A stretch of DNA of 64,000 nucleotides from Scleromatobacter humisilvae (GTDB taxonomy: Bacteria > Pseudomonadota > Gammaproteobacteria > Burkholderiales > Burkholderiaceae_C). Made by a program: the position numbers and the translations under genes. Under the pieces are notes generated by a model, which worked only from the letters and a program-made list of their open reading frames with translations, did not search any database and was not told the DNA's origin. Below are positions 25,682-34,261 of the stretch, in pieces (the stretch's first letter is position 1; each line of letters starts with the position of its first letter). Location of the stretch: contig NZ_JAJLJH010000006.1 of assembly GCF_023231945.1 (NCBI RefSeq), forward strand, positions 62,001 through 126,000. The letters are read 5' to 3'.

Positions 25682-27652
25682 TCAGGCGGCCAGGAACTTC
25701 TCGAACTCCGCCGCCGGCACCGCCGGCGACCAGTGGAAGCCCTGGCCCTGCTGGCAGCCGAGATCGCCGAGCAGGGCCAGCGTGGCGCCGTCCTCGACGC
25801 CCTCGGCCACGGTGAACAGGTTCAGGCTCGCGGCCATCTGCACGATCGCGCGCACGATGGCCTGGTCCTGCACGTCGTCGGTCAGGCGGCGCACGAAGGT
25901 CTGGTCGATCTTCAGGCGTTCGACCTCGAAGCGCTTCAGGTAGGCGAGGTTGGAATAGCCGGTGCCGAAGTCGTCGATCGCGAAGCGCACGCCCAGGCGG
26001 CGCAGGCTCGCGAGGCTTTCGATGAGCGACAGCGAGTCCTGGATCAGCAGCGACTCGGTGAGCTCGAGCTCGAGGTTCCCGCTCGGCAGGCCGGACTCGG
26101 CGAGCGCCTGTGCCACCGAGGTCTCGACGCTGCCGCGCTTGAACTGCACCGGCGACACGTTGACCGAGATCGTCAGGTCCGTCCAGCCGGCCGCGCGCCA
26201 GCGCTGGGCCTGCGTGCAGGCCTCCTGCAGCACCCAGTCGCCGATCGGGACGATCAGCCCCGAGCGCTCCGCCAGCGGGATGAAGCGGGCCGGCGAGATC
26301 TGGCCGAGCTCGGCATGGCGCCAGCGGATCAGCGCCTCGGCGCCGATCAGGCGGCCGGTGCGCAAGTCGAACTGCGGCTGGTACGACAGCGTGAAGTCGC
26401 GATGCGCGAGCGCCGCGCGCATCGCCGACAGCAGCTCGACGTGCTCGACGACGCTCGCGTTCATCTCGGTGTCCCAGAAGCGGAACGCATTGCGGCCCGA
26501 CTCCTTGGCGCGGTACATCGCGATGTCGGCCTTCTTCAGCAGGCTGTCGAAGTCGTCGCCGTCGGCCGGGAACATCGTGATGCCCAGCGAGCAGCCCGAG
26601 AAGATCTCCATGCCGATGACGTCGAACGGCGCCATCAGGCCCGTGACGACCTTGTTGGCGATCTCGGCGACGGCGGCGCCGTCGCTGACCTCGGGCACCA
26701 GCAGCAGGAACTCGTCGCCGCCCAGCCGCGCCACCGTGTCGGCGTGGCGCAGCAGCGTCGCCAGGCGGTCGCTGACCTGCTTGAGCAGCGCATCGCCCGA
26801 GCCATGGCCCAGCGTGTCGTTGACGTTCTTGAAGTTGTCGAGGTCGAGGTAGAGCATCGCCACGCTGTGCTCGCCGCGGCGAGCGGCCGCGGCGGCCTGC
26901 TCGAAGCGATCGCGCGCGAGGCTGCGGTTGGGCAGGCCGGTGAGGGCGTCGTGCGTGGCCATCATCTGCATGCGCTCCTGCGCCGCGGCCATCTGCACGT
27001 TCTGTGCGTGGACGGCGTCGAGCGCGGCGTGCATGTCGCTGGCCATCAGCCAGGCGATGACGCAGGTCACGAACAGGACGGCCACGATGTCGACGAAGGT
27101 GTTGATCGACAGCGGCGCCAGCGTGTTGACGTGCCAGCCCTGGAGATTGGCGACCAGGACGACGGCGATCAACACCACCATCGTGGCGAACAGCGCGAAG
27201 TACAGGCGGCGCGTGGCCATCATCGCGGCCAGCACGAGCAGGCAGGGGAACGCGAGCAGCGCGCTGTCGCGGAGGCCGCCGTTCTGCCACAGGAGCAGGC
27301 CGACCATCGCCATCAGCGAGACCAGCATCAACCCGACGGCGGCTTCACGGCGACCGGCGCGCACGAGGCCCAGCACGGCGCCGAGCGCGGCGAGTCCGGC
27401 GAACAGCGGCGGCAGGTTGCGCCATTGCGCGGACAGGAAGTCGGGAATCGACGAGGCGGCGATCGCCGCTGCCGCGGCCCAGGTCGCCTGCACGAGGCGC
27501 CGGTCGCGCAGGGCACGCGACGCGCTCAGGCCCGGGGGTATCGGCTGCTCGCGGGAAACAGTCACCGGTTGGAACCTCTTCGACGTCTGACGCCGATATT
27601 CTTTGCCCGGGCGGAGGGATCCGGGCATCGCATGCGACGCCGAGTGTTGCAC
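25682..27652 (-). CDS. GGDEF-EAL cyclic-di-GMP protein with membrane sensor region
   Basis: 656-residue inner-membrane protein with both c-di-GMP synthesis and breakdown domains. Residues of about 52-205 hold five or six membrane helices. The GGDEF domain (about 233-395) has intact GGDEF at 311-315 and an RxxD inhibitory site (Arg302-Asp305). The EAL domain (about 405-650) has EAL at 439-441, NVSP, ELTES, DDFGTGYS and AEGVE, so both halves look active. Which activity dominates cannot be told. The start could also be the ATG eight codons in. It is a single gene on the minus strand. Confidence 0.92.
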   Translation of the reverse strand: MQHSASHAMPGSLRPGKEYRRQTSKRFQPVTVSREQPIPPGLSASRALRDRRLVQATWAAAAAIAASSIPDFLSAQWRNLPPLFAGLAALGAVLGLVRAGRREAAVGLMLVSLMAMVGLLLWQNGGLRDSALLAFPCLLVLAAMMATRRLYFALFATMVVLIAVVLVANLQGWHVNTLAPLSINTFVDIVAVLFVTCVIAWLMASDMHAALDAVHAQNVQMAAAQERMQMMATHDALTGLPNRSLARDRFEQAAAAARRGEHSVAMLYLDLDNFKNVNDTLGHGSGDALLKQVSDRLATLLRHADTVARLGGDEFLLLVPEVSDGAAVAEIANKVVTGLMAPFDVIGMEIFSGCSLGITMFPADGDDFDSLLKKADIAMYRAKESGRNAFRFWDTEMNASVVEHVELLSAMRAALAHRDFTLSYQPQFDLRTGRLIGAEALIRWRHAELGQISPARFIPLAERSGLIVPIGDWVLQEACTQAQRWRAAGWTDLTISVNVSPVQFKRGSVETSVAQALAESGLPSGNLELELTESLLIQDSLSLIESLASLRRLGVRFAIDDFGTGYSNLAYLKRFEVERLKIDQTFVRRLTDDVQDQAIVRAIVQMAASLNLFTVAEGVEDGATLALLGDLGCQQGQGFHWSPAVPAAEFEKFLAA

Positions 27653-27722
27653 GACTCCCGCGCGCCCTCAGCCGCGCGGCGTCGAAGGTCGCGAAAATCC
27701 GGTGTTTGTTGGCATCAGATCG

Positions 27723-29108
27723 TCAGAGCATCAGCGACAACCCGTAGGTCAGCGCCAGCCCGGTGACCGAGATGACGGTCTCCATGATCGACCATGTCTT
27801 GATGGTCTGGCCCACCGTCATCCCGAAGTACTCCTTGACGAGCCAGAACCCGGCGTCGTTGACGTGCGAGAAGAACAACGAGCCCGCGCCCACCGACAAC
27901 ACGACCAGCGACAGCTGCGCCGGCGCCAGCCCCGCCGCGAGCGGTGCGACGATACCCGCGGCGGTAACTGTGGCGACGGTGGCCGAGCCCGTCGCCAGGC
28001 GGATCAGCACCGCGACGATCCAGCCCAGGAGCAGCGTCGACAGGCCGGCCGCGAGCGCGATCTTGGCGATCGCCGCGCCGGTGCCGCCGTCGACCAGCGA
28101 CTGCTTGAAGCCGCCGCCGGCGCCCACGATCAGCATCACGCCGACCACCGGCATCAGGCTGGCGCCGATCTTCTTGCCCAGCACCGCGGGCGTGAAGCCG
28201 ACCGCGGTGCCGAAGGTGACCATCGCGAGCAGCACGGCGGCCAGCAGCGCGAACACCGGGTCGCCGACGAAGTCGAGCACCGGCTTCGCGGGCGAGGACT
28301 TGTCCAGCCCGATGTCGGCGCCGGCCTTGGCGATCATCAGCACGAGGGGGAACAGCAGCGTGGCCATGATGGCGCCGAACGAGGGGCTGTGCGTCGGTTC
28401 GACGTCATGGTCGGCCTTGGCCGCCTTGTCGCCGCCCTGCGTGACGGCCAGCCCCGCGCCGGCCGCGCCGATCGGCACGAGCTTCGCGGCGACGATCCCG
28501 TAGAGCGGGCCGGCGATCGCGACCGCGGGGACGGCCACCAGCAGCCCCAGCGCCAGCGTGATGCCGACGTTCGCGTGCAGGATCGCGATCGCCGCCAGCG
28601 GCCCCGGATGCGGCGGGATGAAGCCGTGCAGCACCGACAGTCCCGCCAGCGCCGGAATGCCCAGCCGCATCGCCGGCCCCTGCGAGCGGTGAACCGCCAG
28701 CATCACGACGGGGATCAGCAGCACCAGGCCGATCTCGAAGAACATCGGGATGCCGATGATGGCCGCGATCAGCGCCATCTTCCACGGCAGCGTGGCCGGC
28801 TTGCCGCGCAGCAGCGTGTCGACCACCTTGTCGGCGCCGCCCGAGTCGGCCAGCAGCTTGCCCACCATCGCGCCGAGCGCGATCAGCACGCCGACGTAGC
28901 CCAGCACGCCGCCGACGCCGGTCTCGTACGACGCCGTCACCTTGCCCAGCGGGATGCCGGAGCCGGCGCCGACGAACAGCGCGCCCACGGTCAGCGCGAG
29001 GAAGGCGTGCAGCTTGAGCCAGACGATCAGCACCACGATGATCGCGATGCCGATCGCGGCGACGACCAGCACCTGCGTGTCGTGGGCGTCGAGGACGGGG
29101 GTGGTCAT
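27723..29108 (-). CDS. gntT: Gluconate permease, GntP family
   Basis: Inner-membrane gluconate:H+ symporter, 461 residues, the normal GntP length, with 12 or more membrane helices. Family marks are GAGSGIPLGKV near residue 50, the IGIPMFFEIGLVLLIPVV segment, LSVLHGFIPPHPGP, and HVNDAGFWLVKEYFGM near the C-terminus. It starts 15 bases after gntK on the same strand, so the two form an operon that imports and phosphorylates gluconate. The product, 6-phosphogluconate, is the substrate of Edd in the same window. Confidence 0.93.
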   Translation of the reverse strand: MTTPVLDAHDTQVLVVAAIGIAIIVVLIVWLKLHAFLALTVGALFVGAGSGIPLGKVTASYETGVGGVLGYVGVLIALGAMVGKLLADSGGADKVVDTLLRGKPATLPWKMALIAAIIGIPMFFEIGLVLLIPVVMLAVHRSQGPAMRLGIPALAGLSVLHGFIPPHPGPLAAIAILHANVGITLALGLLVAVPAVAIAGPLYGIVAAKLVPIGAAGAGLAVTQGGDKAAKADHDVEPTHSPSFGAIMATLLFPLVLMIAKAGADIGLDKSSPAKPVLDFVGDPVFALLAAVLLAMVTFGTAVGFTPAVLGKKIGASLMPVVGVMLIVGAGGGFKQSLVDGGTGAAIAKIALAAGLSTLLLGWIVAVLIRLATGSATVATVTAAGIVAPLAAGLAPAQLSLVVLSVGAGSLFFSHVNDAGFWLVKEYFGMTVGQTIKTWSIMETVISVTGLALTYGLSLML

Positions 29109-29123
29109 GGCAGCTCCTCGCGT

Positions 29124-29657
29124 TCAGGCCGGCAGGCCCAGGGCGTCGGCGATGTCGGTGGCGATGGCCGCGGGCGGCTCGCCGATCTCGACGCGGATCG
29201 CCGGTTCGTCGGCGGCGGGCTCTTCCAGCGTCGCGAACTGGCTGTCCAGCAGCGACGTCGGCATGAAGTGGCCGTGGCGGCCGGCCAGGCGCGAGGCGAT
29301 CAGCTCGCGCGAGCCGTGCAGGTAGACGAACTCGACGCCCTGGCCGCGCCGGTCGATCAGCGCGCGGTAGGAGCGCTTGAGCGCCGAGCAGGTGATCACG
29401 CCGCACTCGCCGGCGTCGAGCCGCGCATCGACCCAGTCGGCCACCTTCGCGAGCCAGGGCGCGCGGTCGGCGTCGTCCAGCGGATGGCCGGCGGCCATCT
29501 TGTCGACGTTGGCCTGCGGGTGCAGCGCGTCGCCTTCCTCGAACGCCCAGTGCAGGCGCTCGGCCAGGATCTGGGCGACGGTGGTCTTGCCGCAGCCCGA
29601 GACGCCCATCAGGACGAGGACGGCGGGCAGCGCGAGGTTCTTGGCGGGCGCGGTCAT
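29124..29657 (-). CDS. gntK: Gluconokinase
   Basis: ATP-dependent gluconate kinase, 177 residues from the ATG at 29657, the usual size of GntK-type enzymes. The P-loop is GVSGCGKTT near residue 18; then WAFEEGDALHPQANVDKMAAGHPLDDADR, CSALKRSYR and FVYLHGS, all characteristic of the family. The gluconate permease follows after 15 bases. No gntR repressor gene is present nearby, so control may run through the same HexR-type circuit as edd-eda, though I see no clear site in the 77 bases upstream. Confidence 0.95.
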   Translation of the reverse strand: MTAPAKNLALPAVLVLMGVSGCGKTTVAQILAERLHWAFEEGDALHPQANVDKMAAGHPLDDADRAPWLAKVADWVDARLDAGECGVITCSALKRSYRALIDRRGQGVEFVYLHGSRELIASRLAGRHGHFMPTSLLDSQFATLEEPAADEPAIRVEIGEPPAAIATDIADALGLPA

Positions 29658-29734
29658 GGGTCTCCGGATCTGTCGTCGGCCCGTTGCGGGCGACGCAGAG
29701 CATACGTCCGGATGGCGAGCCGCGCTCGCGCGGC

Positions 29735-30403
29735 TCAGTTTCGCGGTGCGTGCGCGAGCGCGACGATGTCCTTGACCTCGAGCACGCGCTTCGGCGAACC
29801 GGCGACCGCGGCGTTGATCATCGCCTGGCCGACTTCCTGCAAGGTGCAGAACGCCGCCGGCCACAGCGCGCGGCCGACCGGGTAGATCCACGCGAGCGCG
29901 TGGTACCAGCCCTTGAGGTTCTTCTGCCCGGGCGTCGCGCGCATCATCCCGGGGCGGAACATCACGCCGCGCGGGAACAGCCGCAGCAGCTCGTTCTCGG
30001 TGGCGCCCTTGACGCGCGCCCACATCGTCTTGCCGTGCTCGGTGGAATCGGTGCCGGCGCCGGTGACGTAGCAGAACGTTGTCTGCGGATTCAGGCGCGC
30101 CAGCGTGCGGCCCATGTTGACGGTGAGGTCGTAGGTGACGCGCTTGTACTCGGCCTCGCTCATGCCCAGCGACGACACGCCCAGGCAGAAGAAGCACGCG
30201 TCGTAGCCGGCGAGCTGCGACTGGATCGGCGAGAGGTCGGAGAAGTCCGAGTGGACGAGCTCGACCAGCTTCGGGTGCACGACGCCCGAGGGCTTGCGGT
30301 TGATGACCAGCACGCGCGAGACGCGCGCGTCGGCCACGCATTCGAGCAGGACGCCTTCGCCGACCATGCCGGTGGCGCCCGTGATGATGACGGAGATGCT
30401 CAT
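29735..30403 (-). CDS. NAD(P)H-binding protein (NmrA/oxidoreductase-like)
   Basis: 222-residue atypical short-chain dehydrogenase with an NAD(P)-binding domain. It starts at the ATG at 30403 (MSISVIITGATGMVGEGVL), where the Rossmann motif is GATGMVG. Then come INRKPSG, CFFCLGVSSLGMSE, and VTGAGTDSTEHG; the usual Tyr-xxx-Lys pair is replaced, so it may bind cofactor without being a classical dehydrogenase. It lies seven bases after the metallo-hydrolase gene and is probably co-transcribed with it and controlled by the divergent TetR regulator. Confidence 0.82.
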   Translation of the reverse strand: MSISVIITGATGMVGEGVLLECVADARVSRVLVINRKPSGVVHPKLVELVHSDFSDLSPIQSQLAGYDACFFCLGVSSLGMSEAEYKRVTYDLTVNMGRTLARLNPQTTFCYVTGAGTDSTEHGKTMWARVKGATENELLRLFPRGVMFRPGMMRATPGQKNLKGWYHALAWIYPVGRALWPAAFCTLQEVGQAMINAAVAGSPKRVLEVKDIVALAHAPRN

Positions 30404-30410
30404 GGCCTGC

Positions 30411-31481
30411 TCAGGCGGCCTGCGCGGCGGCGTCGGCTGCAGTCGCATGCTCGACTGCCTGCCACCAGCGCTCGCCCGCCTGCGGCTGCGCGAGCGACAG
30501 GCGTTCGCCCATCGCCGGCGTCGCGAGCGGCACCCCGCGCGCCTGCGCCAGCGCGAGGATGCGGTCGAAGGGCTCGTGCCAGGCGTGCATCGCGAGGTCG
30601 AAGGTGCCGTTGTGCAGCGGCATCAGCCAGTGGCCGCGCAGGTCGAGGTGCGCCTGCAGCGTCTGCTCGGGTTGCATGTGGACGTCGGGCCATTGGGCAT
30701 CATAGGCGCCCGTCTCCATGAACGTGACGTCGAACGGGCCGAAGCGCTCGCCGATGGTCCTGAAGTCGGCGTGGTAGCCGGTGTCGCCGCTGAAGAACAC
30801 CCGCAGGTCTCCGGCCAGGATCACCCACGAGGCCCACAGCGTCGAGTTGCCGTCGGACAGGCCGCGCCCCGAGAAGTGCTGCGCGGGCGTGGCGACGAGA
30901 CGGACGCCGGCGAGCGACGTCTGCTGCCACCAGTCGAGCTGGCGCACCTTGGCGGCCGGCACGCCCCAGGCGATCAGGCGGTCGCCGACGCCCAGCGGGG
31001 TGATGAACGTCTCCACCTTGGGCGCGAGCTCGAGCACGGCGGCGTGGTCGAGGTGGTCGTAGTGGTCGTGCGACAGGATCACGCCCTTGATGGGCGGCAG
31101 GTCGGCGATCGAGATCGGCGGCGCGTGGAAGCGCTTCGGGCCGGCCCATTGCACTGGCGACGCGCGCTCGGAGAACACCGGGTCGGTCAGCCAGAACTCG
31201 CCGGCCAGCTTCAGCAGCAGCGTCGAATGGCCGAGGCGGAACAGGCTCGCGTCCGGCGCGGCGGCGAGCGTGGCCGCGTCCAGCGCCTGCACCGGGATCG
31301 GCGCGCGCGGCACGGTCGTCCGCGGCTTCTGCGTCAGCACGCGCCAGGCGATGGAGAACGTCTTGCCCAGCCCGGGTCGTTCGCGCGGGGCGACGTTGCG
31401 GAACTTGCCGTCGCGGCGCTGCGGCGACGGGATGGCTTCGGTGGTGGGCACTTGGCGGTCGCGCGAGGAAAGGCAGGTCAT
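30411..31481 (-). CDS. MBL-fold hydrolase, NAPE-PLD/UlaG-like
   Basis: Metallo-beta-lactamase-fold hydrolase of 356 residues. Metal-binding residues are in the motif SHDHYDHLDHAAV, with further ligands in ATPAQHFSGRG, FSGDTGYH and LPLHNGTFDL. The tryptophan-rich DWWQQ and the TDPVFSERASPVQWAGPKRF segment place it with the NAPE-phospholipase D-like group that acts on lipid phosphodiesters in animals; bacterial members have no settled substrate. It is transcribed away from the TetR gene, with paired operator-like repeats between them. The NAD(P)-binding protein is downstream. Confidence 0.87.
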   Translation of the reverse strand: MTCLSSRDRQVPTTEAIPSPQRRDGKFRNVAPRERPGLGKTFSIAWRVLTQKPRTTVPRAPIPVQALDAATLAAAPDASLFRLGHSTLLLKLAGEFWLTDPVFSERASPVQWAGPKRFHAPPISIADLPPIKGVILSHDHYDHLDHAAVLELAPKVETFITPLGVGDRLIAWGVPAAKVRQLDWWQQTSLAGVRLVATPAQHFSGRGLSDGNSTLWASWVILAGDLRVFFSGDTGYHADFRTIGERFGPFDVTFMETGAYDAQWPDVHMQPEQTLQAHLDLRGHWLMPLHNGTFDLAMHAWHEPFDRILALAQARGVPLATPAMGERLSLAQPQAGERWWQAVEHATAADAAAQAA

Positions 31482-31530
31482 GGCAGGGTCACTTTCGCTG
31501 TCACATTCGGTGCGGCTGGTAAGAAATCAG

Positions 31531-31604
31531 AAAGTAAACTGCACCGTGTAGTTTTCAGTGTAGGGCCGATCCGCCAAAAAGTAAACTGCCTGGTGTAAAA
31601 TTTC
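31531..31604. promoter_or_regulatory. Paired TetR operator-like sites
   Basis: A direct repeat AAAGTAAACTGC occurs at 31531-31542 and 31578-31589, 47 bases apart. The first copy is part of a near-perfect palindrome AAACTGCAC-C-GTGTAGTTT (31536-31554, one mismatch); the second is a weaker one (AAACTGCCTGGTGTAAAATTT). They fill the 126 bases between the metallo-hydrolase gene and the divergent tetR gene and are the natural candidates for autoregulation and control of the hydrolase. Confidence 0.65.
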
Positions 31605-31607
31605 GTC

Positions 31608-32216
31608 ATGACAGAGACCACGCGCCTCACCGATCGCAAGCGCGACGCCATCGTCCAGGCGGCGATCGTCGAGTTCCGCGCCAACGGCTTCGAGGCGACA
31701 AGCGTCGACAAGGTGGCCGCGCGCGCCGAGGTCTCCAAGCGCACGCTCTACAACCACTTCCCGAGCAAGGACGAGCTGTTCGCGGCGATCCTGCACGTGC
31801 TGTGGGAGAGCAGCGCGAGCGAGCTGCAGCGCGCCTACGAGCCGGCGCGCCCCGTGCGCGACCAGCTGCTGGAGCTGCTGCAAGGAAAGCTCGCGATGCT
31901 GGGCGACGACAACTTCCTCGCGCTCGCGCGCGTCGCGATCGCCGCCGGCCTGCATTCGCCCGAACGCGCGCAGGAGATGGTGGCGCGGATCGGCGAGAAG
32001 GACGGCGGCATGCTCGACTGGATGCGCGCCGCGCAGAAGCACGGCGCGCTGAAGGCGGGCGATGCGGCCCAGGCCGTCAAGCAGCTCGAGAGCCTGGTCA
32101 AGGGCGTCGCGTTCTGGCCGCAGGTGGCGATGGGCCAGCCGCGGCTCACGGCCGCCGCGCAGAAGAAGCTGGCGGCGGCGACGGTCGACCTGTTCCTCGC
32201 CTACTACGCCGCCTGA
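31608..32216 (+). CDS. TetR/AcrR family regulator
   Basis: 202-residue repressor. The N-terminal HTH is complete: AIVQAAIVEFRANGFEATSVDKVAARAEVSKRTLYNHFPSKDELF. The C-terminal domain resembles the AefR-type ligand-binding region (FLALARVAIAAGLHSPERAQ). It starts 19 bases after the second of two operator-like repeats and is divergent from the NAPE-PLD-like hydrolase and NAD(P)-binding genes, its likely targets. Its 3' end is four bases from the convergent 5'-nucleotidase gene. The inducer is unknown. Confidence 0.92.
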   Translation: MTETTRLTDRKRDAIVQAAIVEFRANGFEATSVDKVAARAEVSKRTLYNHFPSKDELFAAILHVLWESSASELQRAYEPARPVRDQLLELLQGKLAMLGDDNFLALARVAIAAGLHSPERAQEMVARIGEKDGGMLDWMRAAQKHGALKAGDAAQAVKQLESLVKGVAFWPQVAMGQPRLTAAAQKKLAAATVDLFLAYYAA

Positions 32217-32220
32217 CCGC

Positions 32221-34107
32221 TCACGGCTTGCGCACGATGCGCGGTTCGCCCAGCGCGGGCAGGCTCGGGTCGTACGGCGCGTCGGGCGCCAGCGTCGAGG
32301 CCATGTAGGCCCTCAGGGCGTCGATGTCCTGCGCGCCGCCGAGGCGCCCGGTGCCGGCCGTCAACGTCGAGAAGCTGTCGCCGCCGGCGGCCAGGAAGTT
32401 GTTGACGGTGACGCGCCACGCGCGTGCCGGCTCCAGCACGACGCCGTCCTTGACGATCGCCACCGCCGGGCCCGTGGCCACGGGCGGCGTCGCGGTGACG
32501 TCGGTCGGCGTGAACGTGACATCGACGATCTTCGCGCACGCCGGCGCGCCGGCGCTCCACGCCACGCGCAGGCCGTTGGACGGCTGCAGCGGCCGGTCGA
32601 CCACCTGCCCGCCGCAGCCGGTGAACTGCTGTTCGAGCAGCGCCTTCAGCTGCGCGGACGTGAGCGTCATCGTGACGAGGCTGTTGCCGAACGGCTGGAC
32701 CGTGAACGCCGCGCCGTACGTGAGCGCGAACGGCGCCGTCGCGCCCGCGGGCGGCACGAAGCCGGGCGAGCGCACGCCGTCGTTGTTCATGAACGCGATC
32801 TGCGCGCCGCCGAGCGCGGGCGGCTGCGTGGCGCGCAGCTGGGTGTCGGCGATCAGGCTGCCGGCGGGCTCCTCGCCGGCGTCGTTGGCGATGGCCGGCA
32901 ACGCGGTCGCGAGCCGCCCGACGACGCCGTCGGCCAGTGGCGCCGCGAGCGTCGCGTAGCCCTGCACGATGTCGCGCACGGCCGGTGACATGTCGATCGC
33001 CTTGACGATGTCCGGGTCGCCGCGATCGACCAGCCGGTTGGTCGGCGACACCGCAAGCACGCGGTGCGTCTTGGGATCGAGCGTCACGTCGATATCGGTC
33101 AGCACGCGGCCGAACGCGTTGGCGCTGGTCACCGGCACGAGGCGGCCCGTCCTGTTGGGCAGCCCCGTCGCGCGCGCCGAGCCCACGGCGTTGGCCGAGC
33201 AGTTGTAGGCGGCGTGCGTGTGGGCGCTGATGACGAGGTCGACGGCGTCGTCGAGGCGGCGCACGATCTCGCCGATGTCGGACTCGCGGCCGTCGGCGCC
33301 ATGCAGCGCGGCGTCGCATCCATTGATGTCGCTCGCGCCGCTCGCGGGCTGCGTGCCGCCCTGGTGCACCAGCACGACGATCGCGCCCACGCCCTGCGCG
33401 CGCAGCTGCGGCACGAGGGCGTTGACGGTGTCGGCCTCGTCGCGGAACTCGAGCCCGGCCACGCCGGTGGGCGAGACGATGCCCGGCGTGCCGCGCAAGG
33501 TCATGCCGATGAAGGCGACGGGGATGCCGTCGAACGACTTGATGCCGTAGGCCGGCAGGAGCGTGCGGCCGGTGGCCGTCTCGACCACGTTGGCCGCCAG
33601 CCACTGGAAGTGCGCGCCGTCGAACGTGCCCGGCGCGGCCGAGCCCAGGCCCTTGCAGCTGTTCGGGTCGGGCATGCCCTGCGTGAGCTTGCAGCCGCCG
33701 TGCTGCAGGCGCTTGAGCGCATCGGCGCCCTTGTCGAACTCGTGGTTGCCGACGGACGTGAAGTCGACGCCGACGTGGTTGAGAACCTCCACCGTGGGCT
33801 CGTCGAAGAACAGCGCCGACACCAGCGGCGACGCGCCCACCAGGTCGCCGCCGGCGACCACCACGTTGCGCGGGTTCTGCGCCTTCAGCCGCGCGACGTA
33901 GGCGGCCAGCGCATCGGCACCGCCGACGGCCGGGCGCTGCGAGGCCTGCGTGCTGGTGCCGAGCTTGCCCGGCGACTGCAGGTTGCCGTGGAAGTCGTTG
34001 AACGCGACGATCTTGACGGTGAGGGGGGCCGGCGGCGGCGGCGTGGCGCAGCCGGCGAGCGTCGTGGCCAGCAGCGCGGCCGCGAGAGGGAGGAAGGACG
34101 TCTTCAT
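32221..34107 (-). CDS. Lipoprotein 5'-nucleotidase / UDP-sugar hydrolase-like
   Basis: 628-residue exported metallophosphatase of the UshA/5'-nucleotidase family. The start at 34107 gives a signal ending TTLAGC, a lipobox. The catalytic domain has the metal motifs FNDFHGN, GGDLVGASP, GNHEFDKGADAL, VHQGGTQPA and SAHTHAAYNC. The C-terminal 5_nucleotid_C domain begins near residue 365 and includes NDGVRSPGF and AFTVQPFGNSLV. It would release nucleosides from external nucleotides at the periplasmic side, a possible source of purines for the breakdown cluster in this window. Substrate preference cannot be read from sequence. Confidence 0.92.
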   Translation of the reverse strand: MKTSFLPLAAALLATTLAGCATPPPPAPLTVKIVAFNDFHGNLQSPGKLGTSTQASQRPAVGGADALAAYVARLKAQNPRNVVVAGGDLVGASPLVSALFFDEPTVEVLNHVGVDFTSVGNHEFDKGADALKRLQHGGCKLTQGMPDPNSCKGLGSAAPGTFDGAHFQWLAANVVETATGRTLLPAYGIKSFDGIPVAFIGMTLRGTPGIVSPTGVAGLEFRDEADTVNALVPQLRAQGVGAIVVLVHQGGTQPASGASDINGCDAALHGADGRESDIGEIVRRLDDAVDLVISAHTHAAYNCSANAVGSARATGLPNRTGRLVPVTSANAFGRVLTDIDVTLDPKTHRVLAVSPTNRLVDRGDPDIVKAIDMSPAVRDIVQGYATLAAPLADGVVGRLATALPAIANDAGEEPAGSLIADTQLRATQPPALGGAQIAFMNNDGVRSPGFVPPAGATAPFALTYGAAFTVQPFGNSLVTMTLTSAQLKALLEQQFTGCGGQVVDRPLQPSNGLRVAWSAGAPACAKIVDVTFTPTDVTATPPVATGPAVAIVKDGVVLEPARAWRVTVNNFLAAGGDSFSTLTAGTGRLGGAQDIDALRAYMASTLAPDAPYDPSLPALGEPRIVRKP

Positions 34108-34261
34108 CCGGTCATTTTGCGATGCGATGGTGACCGCCGTGTGGCCTTGTTCGTACACCGCGCGCCCAGGACGGGGCGCAGTCGCTACCATTGGCTGGAG
34201 GAGACCCATCGACACGTGCGCCACCGGGCAGCAGACCCGCGCATCGTGGCCCGCGAGATCC

